Assembly (NCBI GenBank): GCA_951394405.1
Contig: OX596345.1
Location: 1,054,001 to 1,118,000 of the forward strand
Direction: 5' to 3'
Origin: Coprinellus micaceus
Taxonomy: Eukaryota > Basidiomycota > Agaricomycetes > Agaricales > Psathyrellaceae
DNA length: 64,000 bases
Shown piece after piece: positions 1 to 12,463 of the stretch. Positions within the stretch are counted from its first letter, which is position 1. Every line of letters begins with the position of its first letter. The notes under the pieces were generated by a model that had not been told where the DNA came from, did no database searches, and worked only from the letters and a program-made list of their open reading frames with translations. Made by a program: the position numbers and the translations under genes.

Positions 1-364
1 GCTCTCTTCTGCCTCATCGTCCTCTTCTGTCTCAGCCTCTTCGTCGCTTTCCAGCTCTGTTTCTCGCTCGATAACCTAGGGTGACTTCGAACTGGAAGTC
101 TCATGAATGCAGTGTGGCACTAACCTTAAACTTCGTAACCCTGCCCTTCTCAGTCTCCTCATACACGACCTCTACACCCTCGACCTCTTCCAACTCGAGA
201 ATACCATCGTCCCCGGACAGCCCAGTCTCCATCGGTCGCGACAAGGTCTTCCATGGCAAGTCTTCGAGACTCCTCGCGACTTTGACATTTTTCCGAGGTT
301 CAGAGAGCCCTCCTTTCAGCTTGCGCTTCATTGCCAGATGGCTAGAACTCGGTTTCGATTTCAT
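1..364 (-). CDS. Probable MAK5/DDX24-type ATP-dependent RNA helicase, N-terminus only (runs off left edge)
   Basis: The start ATG is at 364 and the gene leaves the window at position 1, so only about 95 residues are visible. Exon 1 runs to about 134 (after VTKFK). An intron with a GTTAGT donor ends in CCTAG near 76, and the frame continues with an acidic stretch rich in Glu and Asp. The visible part has a basic start (MKRKLKGG) and the pattern LPWKTL followed by LELEEVEGVEVV. This resembles the conserved N-terminal segment of MAK5 family DEAD-box helicases, which act in nucleolar 60S ribosome biogenesis. The helicase motifs lie outside the window, so the family call rests on this short segment and is an inference. 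Confidence 0.5.
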
Positions 365-1558
365 GGTGAGATGGGCAGGAGGAGAGTGCCATCATATTGG
401 CACCGGCCAAAACTTGTCCGGTAAATCATCTGGTAACCGGGTGATCTCAAGCCTCCTCCTGGTACCGTCTCCCCTCGCAGAGAAAGTGTACACTGGCAGT
501 TCTATACAGGAGTCGCAAGTTCCAGCCATGTGTATTAAATATCTGATAGGCACTTTGATACTCTATAAATATGGGAGATAACCAAAGGTGGGCCCTTGTA
601 CTCATGAATCCGCTTCGAATACCCACGCTTCCAACCAACCTCAACACGGTCGGCCAGTTTCCCCTCTCCATTACACAATACACGTGTCATATTTCAGGAG
701 ATTTCATATTTCTGGCGTTCCAGATCTCGGGCGGACACCCAAAAAACGTAGTCATTCGGGCCACCCATATTTCTGATACTACCTGCCCACCTCGTGCCAT
801 ATTTACCGTTCTGGACTGCAGAAAGAAGAAGTACTTGCCTACGCACTTGTCCCTGCGGTCCGAACCCACTACACTGCGGCATCATAGAGTCGCACTTTGA
901 TGGCTTCCGCCTTAGCGCTTGTTTTAGCGCCCGCGCCTTGCCTCCCCCCTAGCTTCAGGGCGCGTGGAAGTTAGTACATGGGCTAGCGTACAAGTTTGAA
1001 GTACGTGCCTTTTCTTTCACTTACTCAAAGCAGGATGTGAATCACCTTCAACAAGTTGTTTACCCTGAGTTGAGCTTGACGTATGTTCATCGGTCGCCTG
1101 TCGCAGGGCCTTCAGGGAATAATCCGAGGCGTGGTACAGTCTGACGGGATGCTCCCTTTATTAGGTGCATAGGCATTCATTACTGTAGAGTTGAAAGTTA
1201 AACTCACCCGCTCGCTGACGATTGACTCCTTTGCCACGAGGCTGGTCGGTTACTAAAATGACGACCGACACGGCATCAAATCGAACGCTTTGACGATCCG
1301 CGAACCTGGAGGCCAACTCACAGTCACAAACCCGCACCCCGGAAATTTGACCCATACAAGCATAGACCAACAGCAGCAAAATCGATAAATAGAATCGGTG
1401 TGAGCGCAGCACCCCCCATTTCTTGCCCCCAGCACTCACCCCAGCCTCTTTTTGCCCCAGCCTCCCAGAACCTCAACCCTCCACCACATCTAGGTGCGTA
1501 GTTCCACCATATGTTAGATTCCCCTTGTTTGACCACAACCCCGACATAGACGCAAACA
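365..1558. other. Intergenic region, possible first exon of the F-box gene
   Basis: This is the spacer between the divergent helicase-like gene and the F-box-like gene. A TATAAA-like string lies near 564. The downstream reading frame has no ATG near its start, so a short 5' exon of that gene probably lies in the last few hundred bases; a possible intron is GTGCGT near 1493 to CAAACAG at 1558. Reading frames here are short and show no recognisable protein. Confidence 0.4.
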
Positions 1559-2971
1559 GTGGCCATCTGGAACACCGCACGAAGACCCCTCGCCCCAGGC
1601 AAACCGCTGTTCTGGAAGAGGCGGGCACGCGGCACATCCGCGGAGCCTCGAGCGGAGAAGGAGCCTGACGAAAGGGCCCTGACTCATAGAGTTCCGCGCC
1701 TACCAACCGAAGTATGGCGGAAGGTCATAGGATACACCATTCGCATCGTGGGATCCGCTTGCGTTCAGCCTGAGGACCCATTCTCCCCACCATACGAAGA
1801 AGAAGAGTTCCCAGAAATCGACGCGGGGATATTCGAAGACCGTCGGGCTCTAGCTCGCGTTTGCTCGACGTTCCGTGCTCTCGTTACCGAGGTCTGCGTG
1901 GAGTACATTGTGGTACACCGTGGGGAAGAGCTTGAGCATGTTGTTCGTTTATTGAAGCACAGTAAGCCGAACGCTGCGGGAAAACGGCTGGGCGAGAAGA
2001 CTCTGCGAGTTGACCTCAAGATCATTGGTCCCTACAACCCCAAGCTAATAGCAACCCTCCTTACGCACACCCCCAACCTCTTGGTATTTGTGAACCACAA
2101 CGGCCGGACAACGGGGGTCCTGGCTCGTTTACCCAAGGAATTCCTCCAGGCACTCACCACACATGGGGGACACATCCGTAGACTCGAGTTCGATAGTATC
2201 AATGAGGCACCCGCTCTCCATGATATCATCGACATTGCGGAATCCTGCCATGCCCTCGAAGCTCTCAGCCTTCGCTGCATCCATTCATACCCAAACGACC
2301 CCGATGTAATCGAAAAGCTACCCATCGTCCACTTTCCAACGCTCAGAACTCTGTTGCTCAACCGAATACCAAGACCAGCTGGCACAGCCCGACCCCCAGA
2401 CTATTCCACATCCTGGGATCCCTTCCTAGCTTACTTCAGCCTGAGCGCCAGACAATTCCCCCAGCTCGAGCGACTGGAAGTCGGGGATGTGCAGGCCACA
2501 GGAATGGGGTTTTTCCACACGCACGGCCGGAAGTTTCGCATGCTGAAGACAACGACCTGGTCTGTGGGGTCTATCCTCCCAGAGGTCCTCGACCAATGCA
2601 GCAACCTCGACTCGCTCGTGCTTGTTCAAGGCTCGGCAGGACCACCAAGATTCCCCTCTGAAATCCCCAACATTCGGCGTATCTGCATCAGCCCTTACAC
2701 CGAAGAGACAGCCCGTGTCCCCCCTCACATCTTCTCCTCGGCTTTGTTGGAGCCATTGGACGAACTAATCGCAGCACTCGACGGCGTCTCCTATGGCTCC
2801 CTCTCAGAACTGAGGATCCGCAACATCGGCGCATACGACGGCCTTATGGAATACGGACTATGGCTGGATACGTGGTGGAGGCGCTTCAATATTCGAGGTA
2901 TCCGTTTCGTAGACAAAGAAGGTTGTTTATACGAGAACGTGGTCGATCGTGAGTCACCCAAATTGACTTAA
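1559..2971 (+). CDS. F-box-like protein with degenerate leucine-rich C-terminus
   Basis: An open frame of about 470 residues ends at the TAA at 2971. Near residue 45 it has RVPRLPTEVWRKVIGY, the usual LP-x-E-[IVL]-[WL] core of an F-box. A variable region follows (FRALVTEVCVEYIV), then alternating Leu and Ile segments typical of the degenerate LRR-like C-termini of the very large Agaricomycete F-box family. F-box proteins recruit substrates to SCF ubiquitin ligases; the substrate cannot be guessed here. The frame opens at a GTG and has no early ATG. An upstream exon joined at the CAG ending at 1558 is likely, so the true 5' end is unknown. No intron is evident inside the frame. Confidence 0.65.
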   Translation: MAIWNTARRPLAPGKPLFWKRRARGTSAEPRAEKEPDERALTHRVPRLPTEVWRKVIGYTIRIVGSACVQPEDPFSPPYEEEEFPEIDAGIFEDRRALARVCSTFRALVTEVCVEYIVVHRGEELEHVVRLLKHSKPNAAGKRLGEKTLRVDLKIIGPYNPKLIATLLTHTPNLLVFVNHNGRTTGVLARLPKEFLQALTTHGGHIRRLEFDSINEAPALHDIIDIAESCHALEALSLRCIHSYPNDPDVIEKLPIVHFPTLRTLLLNRIPRPAGTARPPDYSTSWDPFLAYFSLSARQFPQLERLEVGDVQATGMGFFHTHGRKFRMLKTTTWSVGSILPEVLDQCSNLDSLVLVQGSAGPPRFPSEIPNIRRICISPYTEETARVPPHIFSSALLEPLDELIAALDGVSYGSLSELRIRNIGAYDGLMEYGLWLDTWWRRFNIRGIRFVDKEGCLYENVVDRESPKLT

Positions 2972-3563
2972 CCTTTCACTCTCTTACGCAGCGATTACGT
3001 TTTAGCTAGAGAAGCTCTCCTAAACAGGGTGCGAGGCTGAGTTCTCTTGGGTTTCCTTCAGGTCACTACCCATAAACACTTTCTTCGTTTCCTCCCCTCC
3101 ATCGATCTTATATATATATATATATACCTTAGGTAGTCGCTCTGAGGATCTCGCTGACTGTCTGATACCCTGGGTTCGAATTTGTACACGTTTATTCCTT
3201 GTACCAGGGCCGCCGAATGTATTCCCCAATTCTGCTAGCTTATCCATCGCGTAGACTTAGAACCTACTACATATAATGATAGTGCCAGGAACCTTAGAAC
3301 AAGCAGAGTTGGGCGACAATACAGACAAATCCATTGGGGAGGCGATTAGGGAGATAGACATTGACAACACAAGCTAACGCGGATAGGTGGTTTACAGTCA
3401 TAGGTAGATGCGTGAAGGTGAGGGCGAAGTGATAGCGAGAAAACCCACTCTGCGATGGTTTCGAGGGAGAACACAGAAAACGACTTTGATGATACAAATC
3501 GGAATCGAAGGAGGGCACAAGTCCCGGCGGGTGTGCACAGAAGCGGTGGTCGTTGGCCGACTT
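2972..3563. repeat. 3' spacer between convergent genes with (TA)n microsatellite
   Basis: This spacer separates the ends of the F-box-like gene and the MFS gene. An uninterrupted TA dinucleotide run lies at about 3109-3126. No reading frame here looks real. Confidence 0.6.
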
Positions 3564-6500
3564 TCACCGAATGAGGAAGCTTTGGGCAACAGTCAAAGCG
3601 CAGACTGCCGCGCAGATGACAAACCCGAGGTAATACCCTGACGGATGGTCTTGCACACTTGCAGACCAGAGCTACATTCGCGATGATCCAGAAGAAGTTA
3701 GGATCATACGGAATAGGAGAAGGGGACGTAACAACTCACGTATCCACCAATGACGGGCCCAACGCACCGTGCAAGACTGACGATGCTCTGGGCAATACCG
3801 TTTGCATAGCCAACGGCTGAAGGTGGGGACACTGATAAACGCGGTGAAGTGTTCAGTAAAGGGGGCAAACAAAACAACCGATAACAGAATACGAGTCGAA
3901 CTGAACTCACTGTAGTTCAAGAGGATAGATATAGCGGTATACCCGAACACAGTACCCGCATATCGTATAGCTCTGTTAGAAAGAGGGCAAAGTAGGCGTT
4001 TAGTTGGCGATCGCCATTCACTTATAGGTTATCAAGTCGAACTTACGTGCTGAAAACAAGCGCTGTAAACCCGACGGAAAAGGGAGTAGTATGTTAGTTT
4101 GATTACCCCATTGCAGATTGTGGATGGATAACACGTACCGCACATGAGAAGTGCGTTCCCGCCGTCTTCAGGGCTGGCCAGGGGCCGATAGAGCACAACC
4201 GTAAGGTACGACGGAATAAAGAGAATGGTGCCAATGCGGAACATTGCTAGATGAGAAAAGCGACCACGCGGAGGTCTATACAGTATAACGTTAGACAGAG
4301 GTACGGTGTGGTGCTTAACATAAGCACGAAAGCGGCCAACACATACCCCATATTTCTGTGAATAAAGATTAAGTTTACGACAAAGCACGAGGGAGCAGGC
4401 AGCATGCTTACGGATATAGGTAGAACTGGTATGCGATCTGAACGAAACACATGAGAGCGACTGGCGAGAAGAGCGCATCAGTGTCGGAGGTGCTTAATAG
4501 GTGATACAAAACGACCTACTTAGCTGCGCAAAATGCCCCGCGTTCAAGTTCAGTCCGCCAGATTCGTAATCGCTGCAGGACGGTGTCAGAGGCGGGGTCC
4601 ATTCAGGAAGGAGAAAGGAAGACTTACGACACAAGATAAGACATGAATATCTGGTCATGAGTCGTCGTATGGAGTGCCATTACTCCGTATTGTACAATGA
4701 TGAGGATGGGGAGTTGAGAGGTCAACGACTGCGGTGCCGGTGGCTCTCTGACGGATTCGGCGTCGACTTGTGAAGCCTGGCGCGACTCCTCGATCGTTGC
4801 AAGGCCATCATCACCCTCGCCGGAGAGCAGCTTCTGGGCTTCCAATAGCGCAGGCGGTGTCCTGACCCCCGAGTGCGAAAATATACTCGGCACGAAGGAT
4901 GGTCGCCGAGGAGATTGGGCAAGGTTGGAAGGAGAAAATGAAATCGAAGGATGTCGGAGGGATGTGCGCCGGGGAGTAGAGGAGCGCCGCTGATTGGGAG
5001 GAGGGCGGAACGACGGATTACTCGGACGGCGAATCCCTGGCCTAGAGCTGGCGCTGGACGGGCCTATATCCTGCAGCGCGGGAACATCCTCCCCAAGATA
5101 TTCTCCTTCACCATCCTCGAGGTCGTCGTCGCTTTCGAACACATCGTCGTTATCAACGTTCATCGCGGACGCAACCCAGAGATCGGCAATGTTGGTAACG
5201 GCGTTCTCGTTGGCCATCAGCAAGCGCTGAGCGAAATTCAGATCGGAGGTATCAGTGGAGTCTCGAACAGCATCGAAGTTGCTCCCTCTCCGTTGTCGCA
5301 GAGTGCTGGCTAAGCTTCCTCTCCGTAAACCAAGGGTAGGAGAGCTTGCTAAGCGGCTTCGATATGCGCCTGAATAGCCATAGGCGGATCCGTTGGCACG
5401 ACTTGTCCGAGAGAACGTTCTCGTCCTTTCCATCCCAGTCGGGTTGTTCAGGGGCACTGCGGTGCTGGTTGAAGGAGGGCTGAAAGGAGAAGGGTGGGTA
5501 TCGGAGACACGCTTGGCGAACAGGTTGGAGAAGCGTCGAGAGATCTTCTTGTGGAGTTGCTTGAAGCCACTTGTTTCCTCTTCTTCAAAGGGAGACTCCA
5601 AGTCCACCGACTCCTCCTCTTGTATCGTGGGGTTGGCGTTGTCCTTCTCCGGTGGTAGCTGAATGGCACCCTCTCGAGGGCCAGCATCATAGCCAAGGAA
5701 GCAAGCCAGGATAGACCCTAAACGGTGTTAACACGAGACGTGAACCTCCGGGGAATGAACATACCACTCATCATAATCGCCGCAGCGATGGCGCACGGGA
5801 GAAGGTACGGGTAGGTATTAAAAATGGCGATATCCCGAAAGATTTCCGGCCACTTATCAGCAGGTCGTTCGACTGGGTCCAGTCAGTTTGTATATACGAA
5901 GCGATGAAATGATGACGTACATGAACCACCGACAATTGCACCAGCGACACCTCCAAAGCCCCAGCAAAACCTGCCTTTCACATGAACATCAACGAAGCAA
6001 CAGCGAAATGAAAACACATACCCAAGAATGGCATAAGCTCGGCCTTCATTACTTGGATCAGTGACAAAGGCGACTGAGCCCCTGGCCACGCCAACAGATC
6101 CTGCGAACACTCCTTGAAGCAACCGAATGCATATCGCCTGCATTAGCGAAGTTGCCGTGCCGAACATCAAACAGGTGAGCGCCGTTCCCGCGAGCGAGAC
6201 CACCAGGACGGCCCGTCTCCCATGCTTCTCGGCCACGGTAGCCTGTAGATAGGATGAGCGATTTAGATTGCAATCGCCACTCGAGAGTTGATGCTCACCC
6301 AAAGTAGTGATGTGAGGAACTGAGTTAAGAAGAAGGTCGAGACTAGGATATGGTGAGCATCCAAGTCGCCAAAAATAGGTAGAGGTTCTACCAATGATCC
6401 CAGTCCAAAGGGCTACCTCCGCCTCGTCTGATAATTCTCCAAATCCTGGAAGCCGTAGGTGTGAGAGATACGCCCCTTGTTGACCGCGATTGTTGGAACC

Positions 6501-6895
6501 GACCTTTGACCATGAAGAGAAGGAATGGCGTCGAAACGTTCGCTGAGAGGAATTCTCCAAGCATCGTCTACAAGTCAAAGGTAAGAGGGTATACGCCAGG
6601 ACTGAAATATACAGACGATTGAGAGAACAACCATGGATAGTTTCGGGAGTGGTGTCGAGTCCAGCTCTCCTTGTGTCATGGTGGGTATAGGGGGTTTGTC
6701 ATATTGATCATCTCCATCCGCATCCGCAGAGCTGAACAGGCTGGGACGACGCTTCGCGCTCGCAAGTGACAACCGACTGAGCACCCGACGCACGACCGAT
6801 GACGGCGCCTGCTGAACATGGGGCGATTCCTCCGCCTGGGGATCCTGCACGCCGAATGTACGGATTGGCATGGTTTCTCTGTGTGTTTCCGCCAT
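3564..6895 (-). CDS. MFS transporter, ZIFL/YCR023C-like (DHA1 type) with long central loop
   Basis: This is a multi-exon gene (at least nine introns) starting at ATG 6895 (MAETHRET) and ending at the TGA at 3564. Exon 1 gives a polar N-terminus. Later exons give the first transmembrane half, with LGEFLSANVSTPFLLFM, the inter-helix loop AEKHGRRAVLV (the MFS G-x3-D/G-R-R motif) and RLLQGVFAGSVGVARG. The largest exon (about 4624-5607) is a Ser/Arg-rich cytosolic loop of some 300 residues between helices 6 and 7. The last exons return to transmembrane sequence (SILLNY, SIVSLARCVGPVIGGYV, GYYLGFVICAAVCALTVAQ). Such long central loops are typical of fungal members related to plant zinc-induced facilitator-like proteins and yeast Ycr023c. 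The substrate is unknown. It converges on the F-box gene. Confidence 0.8.
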
Positions 6896-7992
6896 ATGTC
6901 GGGTGATTGCGGGGTGAGCTCTGGGACGTTACAGCATGGAGGACGAGGAATAGAGGTGGACTGTGCAAGCGTGACAATGCTGAGTTCGTTTATACAGTTC
7001 CACTCACCAATTCGGTCATTGTTTGGCTGCGGCGTTCAGAGCCAGCAGTGGCGGTGCCAGAAATAGGGGTAGAGCGCTTATCCAGGTTGCACACGCCCGG
7101 GACCTTAGATCGGGCTAGGCGACCAAGCGATGGAATATACCTCATAGTGGGAGGCACTTCTTCAGCTCCGATGTCTTTTCTCTCCAACATATCAAGACTC
7201 GGGGTGGCTTGTGGGCAACGGGACCCACAGGACCCATTGTTTGGCTGTAGCTTGCAAACCATCTGCTCGGATGCTTCCAGTTAATGACTCCTCAAGTTCG
7301 AGTTTGACGCCCATGATCAACAGGGTCGACGGAACGTTAGGTGCTGGGGCGTCCAAAGGTATGGCATAGCACGTGGAGGTGAGCCCTTTACTCAATCCGC
7401 GAGAATGAGTCGCAGATGTCCCACTGAAATCGAACGAACAGTCATCTTGAACATGGGCGTCTCGGTCCAGCGAACGAGCTCTAGTCTGGAAGGACCCGAC
7501 GAGGTGTATCCAATGGCACTCCACGGAGAAGCTCGGAGGAGATATTGAGCTCCGGACGTTCTTTCCGCCTTCGACGTCTGCCTGGCGCCTGACTTCTGGT
7601 TTCATGGACAGCATGTCCGAGTTGTGTCCGAGCCTAGAATTCCGGTTAGCGTCTCCTCACCGTTCACGGGAAGCTATGCATAGATGGCGGTACCCCGCCC
7701 CTCTGTTTACTATGAAACCGGACACCTATGCGCCGCGTAACCGCCACCCTCCACGAGTCGTTGGCAGAGCTGTTATATACTGAACGAGAAGGTGCGTAAA
7801 TCCTTACTCGAACTTACCGAATAGTAGGCTCGCTCTTCGTCAAGCGCGGTCATGCGACCCTTGTACTCTGAGGATCTTTTGCCAGTTGGCAGTTAGCCCG
7901 CAGATAATGCGTTTCTCGGGCTAGAACAACCGGACGAGGTCCCACGCTGTTCTGACGTCTGGGGCAAGGATGCGGATTGCGTTCCTTGTCTC
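6896..7992. other. Intergenic region upstream of the MFS gene
   Basis: This region should hold the MFS promoter. Short frames on both strands (for example 7192-7614 minus) have no recognisable domain and no convincing splice structure. I see nothing else I can support. Confidence 0.4.
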
Positions 7993-8640
7993 TCAGTCGT
8001 CACCCAAATCGGTCGCATAGCATAAGGCACAGAGTACCCATGCCATGGCCCTCGTTCCAAAGATTGTCTCCTTCCTAGGTACCTTGATTACAAAAGGAGA
8101 ACCACGACGCGCAGCCTTGCTTATTGGAGACGGACCGGCTTCAAAGACCCTCAGGTCGGCATGCACCTCTCACAGGTTATGACAGATTCCAGCAAATGTC
8201 TTCAACATGGTCTCCGAATGCGTCATAGCTTCTCTAGAAAGGTGTGTTCCGTTTGATTCCATTCGGCACTGGACTTCCTTGAGTGCTGACATGCATTCGC
8301 TTCTAGCACAGGCTATTTCCATGGGCTCAAAGGTCTGGTATACCAAGACTACGACTCCGTCGCACGTAATTGCCCGCCGCCATATTGATCCCTTCGCCGA
8401 TGTCATGCTTCAATGAATTCGGGCCTTTCCATTATTGCTCTGTTCCTTAGATCTGTGATACGAGTTTTCGGATCGCCACCCCAGCACTGGAGTGTCACCC
8501 CGAACAGAATGCGGAATGGGGTAGGTGATTGACCCATCTGTACCGATCTTGAACTCAATACCGGGCAGATGCAAGCGCGCAAAGTCTGAAAGCTTGCTTT
8601 GGAACGTAGCCGGCAGTTGAATCGGGCATAGTGAGGTTAT
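7993..8640 (-). CDS. Doubtful small gene or gene remnant of unknown function
   Basis: Three coding-like pieces line up on the minus strand. The first, about 8640-8430, reads LPATFQSKLSDFARLHLPG and then TYPIPHSVRG. The second, 8406-8170, ends GICHNL at a good GTGAGA donor. The third follows an AATAAG acceptor near 8113, reads RRGSPFVIKVPRKETIFG and ends in a TGA at 7993. No start ATG is in frame for the first piece, and the junction between pieces one and two is not clear, so this may be a decayed gene. I do not recognise the family. It is divergent from the terpene synthase. Confidence 0.25.
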
Positions 8641-8782
8641 CAGTTTTCTAAACGGGCAGCCAACCGATCATGTCACCGCTGCGTATAAGAGCACCACCGC
8701 CTTATGTCGGTGCTTTCAGGCTCAGGCTGCCCCCCGTCCGTTTCATCCTCGTCTCTCTGAACCACTGTCAGCGACCTTGGCC

Positions 8783-10018
8783 ATGTCTCCTCCTTCCTTC
8801 CCCTCGAGGTGGATGCGTCCTTCGCAACCCAGTCAGCCCACCAAAATTGTTCTGCCTGACCTTGTATCGCATTGCAACTTCCCTCTGCGTCACAACCGCC
8901 ATCGGAAACGAATCACCACCGAGACGAAGCGATGGTTGTTCAAAGGCGACAATCTCATGGGCCGGGCCCGGGACAAATACCATGGACTGAAAGCTGGACG
9001 TCTTACTTCCATGTGCTACCCGGACGCTGCATATCCTCAGCTTCGCTTGTGCAACGACTTCCTGACATATCTGTTTCATCTGGACAACCTCTCCGATGAC
9101 ATGGACAATAGAGGCACCCGTAACGTTGCAAACGTTGTTCTCAACAGCCTCTACCATCCACACACCTACTGGTCACCCGCAAGGATCGGGAAAATGACTC
9201 GAGAGTGCGTCCGTTGCCCATGACTCTGGTTTACTCGTTTTTGACTAATACTCTGAACAGTTACTACAGGCGGATGGTACTTACCGCGTCCCCCGGATGC
9301 CAACAACGGTTCATCGAAACATTCGACTTTTTCTTCCAAAGTGTTACAGAGCAGGCGCTTGATCGCGCCACAGGCGTCATTCCAGATTTGGAGTCCTACA
9401 TCGCCCTCCGAAGAGACACTTCTGGCTGCAAACCTTGTTGGGCGTTGATCGAATGTAAGGCAAAAAGTTTCTCCGACGTTCATGACTATCGTAGACTGAC
9501 TGGTATCAATCTTAGATGCCAATAACCTTGATATCCCAGACGAAGTAATGGACCATCCTGTAGTCCGGAGCCTTGGTGAAGCCGCCAACGACCTTGTGAC
9601 GTGGTCAAACGTGAGTCCCTCTGTCGATCCTCCTCCACCCAGTAAACCGACAGATCTCTGTGGCGTTCCCTTTCAGGACATCTTCTCGTACAACGTCGAG
9701 CAGTCCAAAGGCGATACGCATAACATGATACCTGTCGTTATGCACCAAGAAGGACTGGACCTCCAATCCGCGGTCGATTTTGTCGGCGACATGTGCAGAC
9801 AGTCCATCGACCGATTCATCGAAGAACAGCAACACCTCCCATCTTGGGGGCCCAAGATTGACCGAGATCTGGCTATCTACATCGACGGGCTCGCAAACTG
9901 GATAGTTGGATCATTGCACTGGTCGTTTGAGACTGAGCGTTACTTTGGGAAGAACGGCCGGCAGGTCAAGGCGACCCGAGTGGTCGACCTTCTACCCCGC
10001 CGTCCGGCATCCCACTGA
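8783..10018 (+). CDS. Sesquiterpene synthase (class I terpene cyclase)
   Basis: Four exons (8783-9204, 9261-9454, 9516-9610, 9677-10018) with good GT-AG borders give about 350 residues, the normal length for basidiomycete sesquiterpene synthases. The N-terminal IVLPDLVSHC matches the family. The first metal-binding motif is LDNLSDDMD, where the usual Asp-rich D(D/E)xxD reads DNLSD. The second (NSE) motif NDIFSYNVE is intact and is split by intron 3, and the C-terminal RY pair is present (ERYFGK). The enzyme should ionise farnesyl diphosphate with magnesium and cyclise it in the cytosol; the product cannot be told from sequence. No P450, FAD oxidase or transferase gene is visible nearby, so I see no biosynthetic cluster. 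Confidence 0.9.
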
Positions 10019-12463
10019 ACTCCGAGCCCGCCTTCATGTAAGTGCACTCGTCGTCGCTACCACAGTGGGTCCCTTTTACTGATTCGTGATATCTTATCAG
10101 CCCTATTTTTGGCGCTTTAGACGCCCATCCTCGCCTCTGAACGACTCCGAGTTTGACAAGCAATTGCAGTCTGGACAGGAACTATTTCATTGTATTTCTA
10201 CTGCGCTTAACTCTTCTCGCTCTATCATATGCACATTCCTATCCTCCTTCATATCATCGTTTTCGTCGTGCTCTCCGTTACCACTGGGACCCACGTCCCT
10301 ACCACGTTCTTTATTCACATTTTAATCATTCTCCCCTTGTTTGTCTCCGCAATTGCAACACCTTTCGTTTCGCTTTCGTTCTTGTATCTAGCATCTTATT
10401 TATTCGTCTTTATTCAGCTCATCACGCACCCCTGTTACTCGTACTATACGGAGCCTCGTCGTACCCCAGATCATTTTTTATAATCCCATTTTATTCGCAT
10501 TCGCACTCCCCAATACATTCCACCCCTCATTGGATCCTTTCTCCATCTTTCCAAGCCCTCACTTAGACCGTCTGACCTGGCCGTAACCTGTGATCCTGTT
10601 CAAGTGCAACATCTAGATCTCGGTGCGTTGATACGAGTCGGGGTAAGTAATGCCGTACCTGAAAGCACCAGCGCTTCACCTTCCGTTTCCGTTCCGCGCA
10701 AGACAATGCTGGCGGGAATTCACAGAAATATAAGCGGCAAGTGGGTGTTTGAGCGCTGCGATGATTTGGCCGCACACTGGCCACCCACTGCCTCTCTTTT
10801 GTGTTATTCCATCAGTCCCTTGCCCCTTGCTTGGCCATGGGGCGCTTGTTGAGGCGAGGTCATCCCCAAATGATAAGGGAGAGGACGCAATAGACCCAAG
10901 AGACCGTCAATAGAAGCTTGATCTGTTTGTTACCCCGCAATTGCATGGAATGGCGTGCCGCTTCTACCTAAACCCATAGCGTTTAGCGCTAATGGAGTGA
11001 CCGAGCGGAATTCGAGGGGCCGGCGAAGGCCCGGCTGGAAGTTGGTTGGGTCTCCTTCCGATATCGTGTTCGATGCGATGGGTTTCGGGGCCCAGCTTCA
11101 CCGACATTCTGCAGCTACGGCATGACCTGAGCGTACGTGAACAGCGTCGTCATGCCCAGATTGTAGCACATTTGCCTAGTCAACCGATGCCGGGAGATCT
11201 GGCTGGGTAGTCAAGAGTAGTTCCTCCTTGATCATGCGGCCAGGGTACCTGTATCCACCCTAACAAAACATATGGTGAGATTGGACGGTTTGGGCTGAAG
11301 AGCCTCACCACCATCTCACATAGCTGTTTGATAATTGATAGGTCAAGACCATATGATGCTTTATCTTCCCCAAGCAAGTCCCTAGAGATATGTAGCCACG
11401 AATCGGACGCCCTTACACCGGTTTTGGGATAACCGTGTGGGATGCTATAGCCCACTGCGTTCCAACTGGTGTTTGACCTAACATTCCGAGATACCTGTCC
11501 GCACCACCAGACTCTCCGTGGAACGCAACACCTTTCTAGGTAAAGGAGAATGAAGAAGGCGGGTCCGACCTGGCCCCGCGATGACCGAAAGGCCAGGACC
11601 CCAACAACATAACGTTTCTGCGCTCCAACATCGCGCAGGAACGCCTTGATTGTCCGCAGCGCACTAAGGCCCACCAGACACCGATAATGAAATGTGTTGT
11701 GGAGCAAGGAACGGCGGAGACAACATGTGAAGGGCGATGCCCGGTGCCGACGGGCAAGAAGCTTGGAGGCTCTGTCTGGATTAGCGCCCAAGCACCCACA
11801 ACATTAAGCCATTCGCCATCGCGACTCTTGCGATCAAAGCAAACAAGCTGTTGCTTGTTTGTAGATCTGGACGCCACCTCCTCCGCCGGTTCGGGTTTCC
11901 CGCCATCATCGCTTTGTCGCATGTATTTCATTTGCGGTGTGAGGACCTTTCAAGATAAGTGCAGCCTTATGATCTGAGGGGGTGTGCGTCATCGCAGAAA
12001 GGATATGGATGTAGACGGTTGGCACCTGTCAAGGACCCTGATTCCTGTCTGGCTGTTCAGACATATGCGGCACGCTGAAAGATTTCGTGTTTGTAACGTA
12101 CACATGAGAGAAAACGTTCTTTCGATAGTAATTGTCCTCTCTGCCGCCTGGATTCAGTTTGATCATAAGTCTGGAACAAGAGCTAGGATTTGCTTGATGG
12201 GTCATGAAGACAGGGTGTTGAAAGATCGTGGTCTTCTCCCGAGCAAAAAGTGTCGAGAAAACTTGAGATCAGACGAGGTAGAGGAAAGCCTTCAAAACGG
12301 AGAAACCCTGGAGAATGTCCACATCCCAGGATGAGAGATAAGGAAAGGCTGAGAGTAGTCGGCGACGGACTTACAGCACCAAAACAAGAAGGGCCAGACC
12401 GGACTACAAGAGTGAACGTGAACCCAAAAGACCGCAAATCATCCAACAGGACGAAGCGATGAT
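10019..12463. other. Long region without a convincing gene
   Basis: About 2.4 kb between the terpene synthase and the decayed mL45-like fragment. The first 500 bases are pyrimidine-rich on the plus strand. The longest frame (11180-11791, minus, 203 codons) and the overlapping 11536-11931 frame have no recognisable domain. Their composition shifts along the length, so I do not call them genes. Confidence 0.35.

Noticed and set aside
10229..10566. Hydrophobic plus-strand frames that look like membrane segments
   Set aside because: The stretch is pyrimidine-rich, which yields Leu/Phe/Ser/Pro codons in any frame. There is no start context or partner exon.
11180..11931. Overlapping minus-strand frames of 203 and 131 codons
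   Set aside because: No domain, no consistent exon joins, and composition changes along the frame. Either could be a chance frame in GC-rich DNA.
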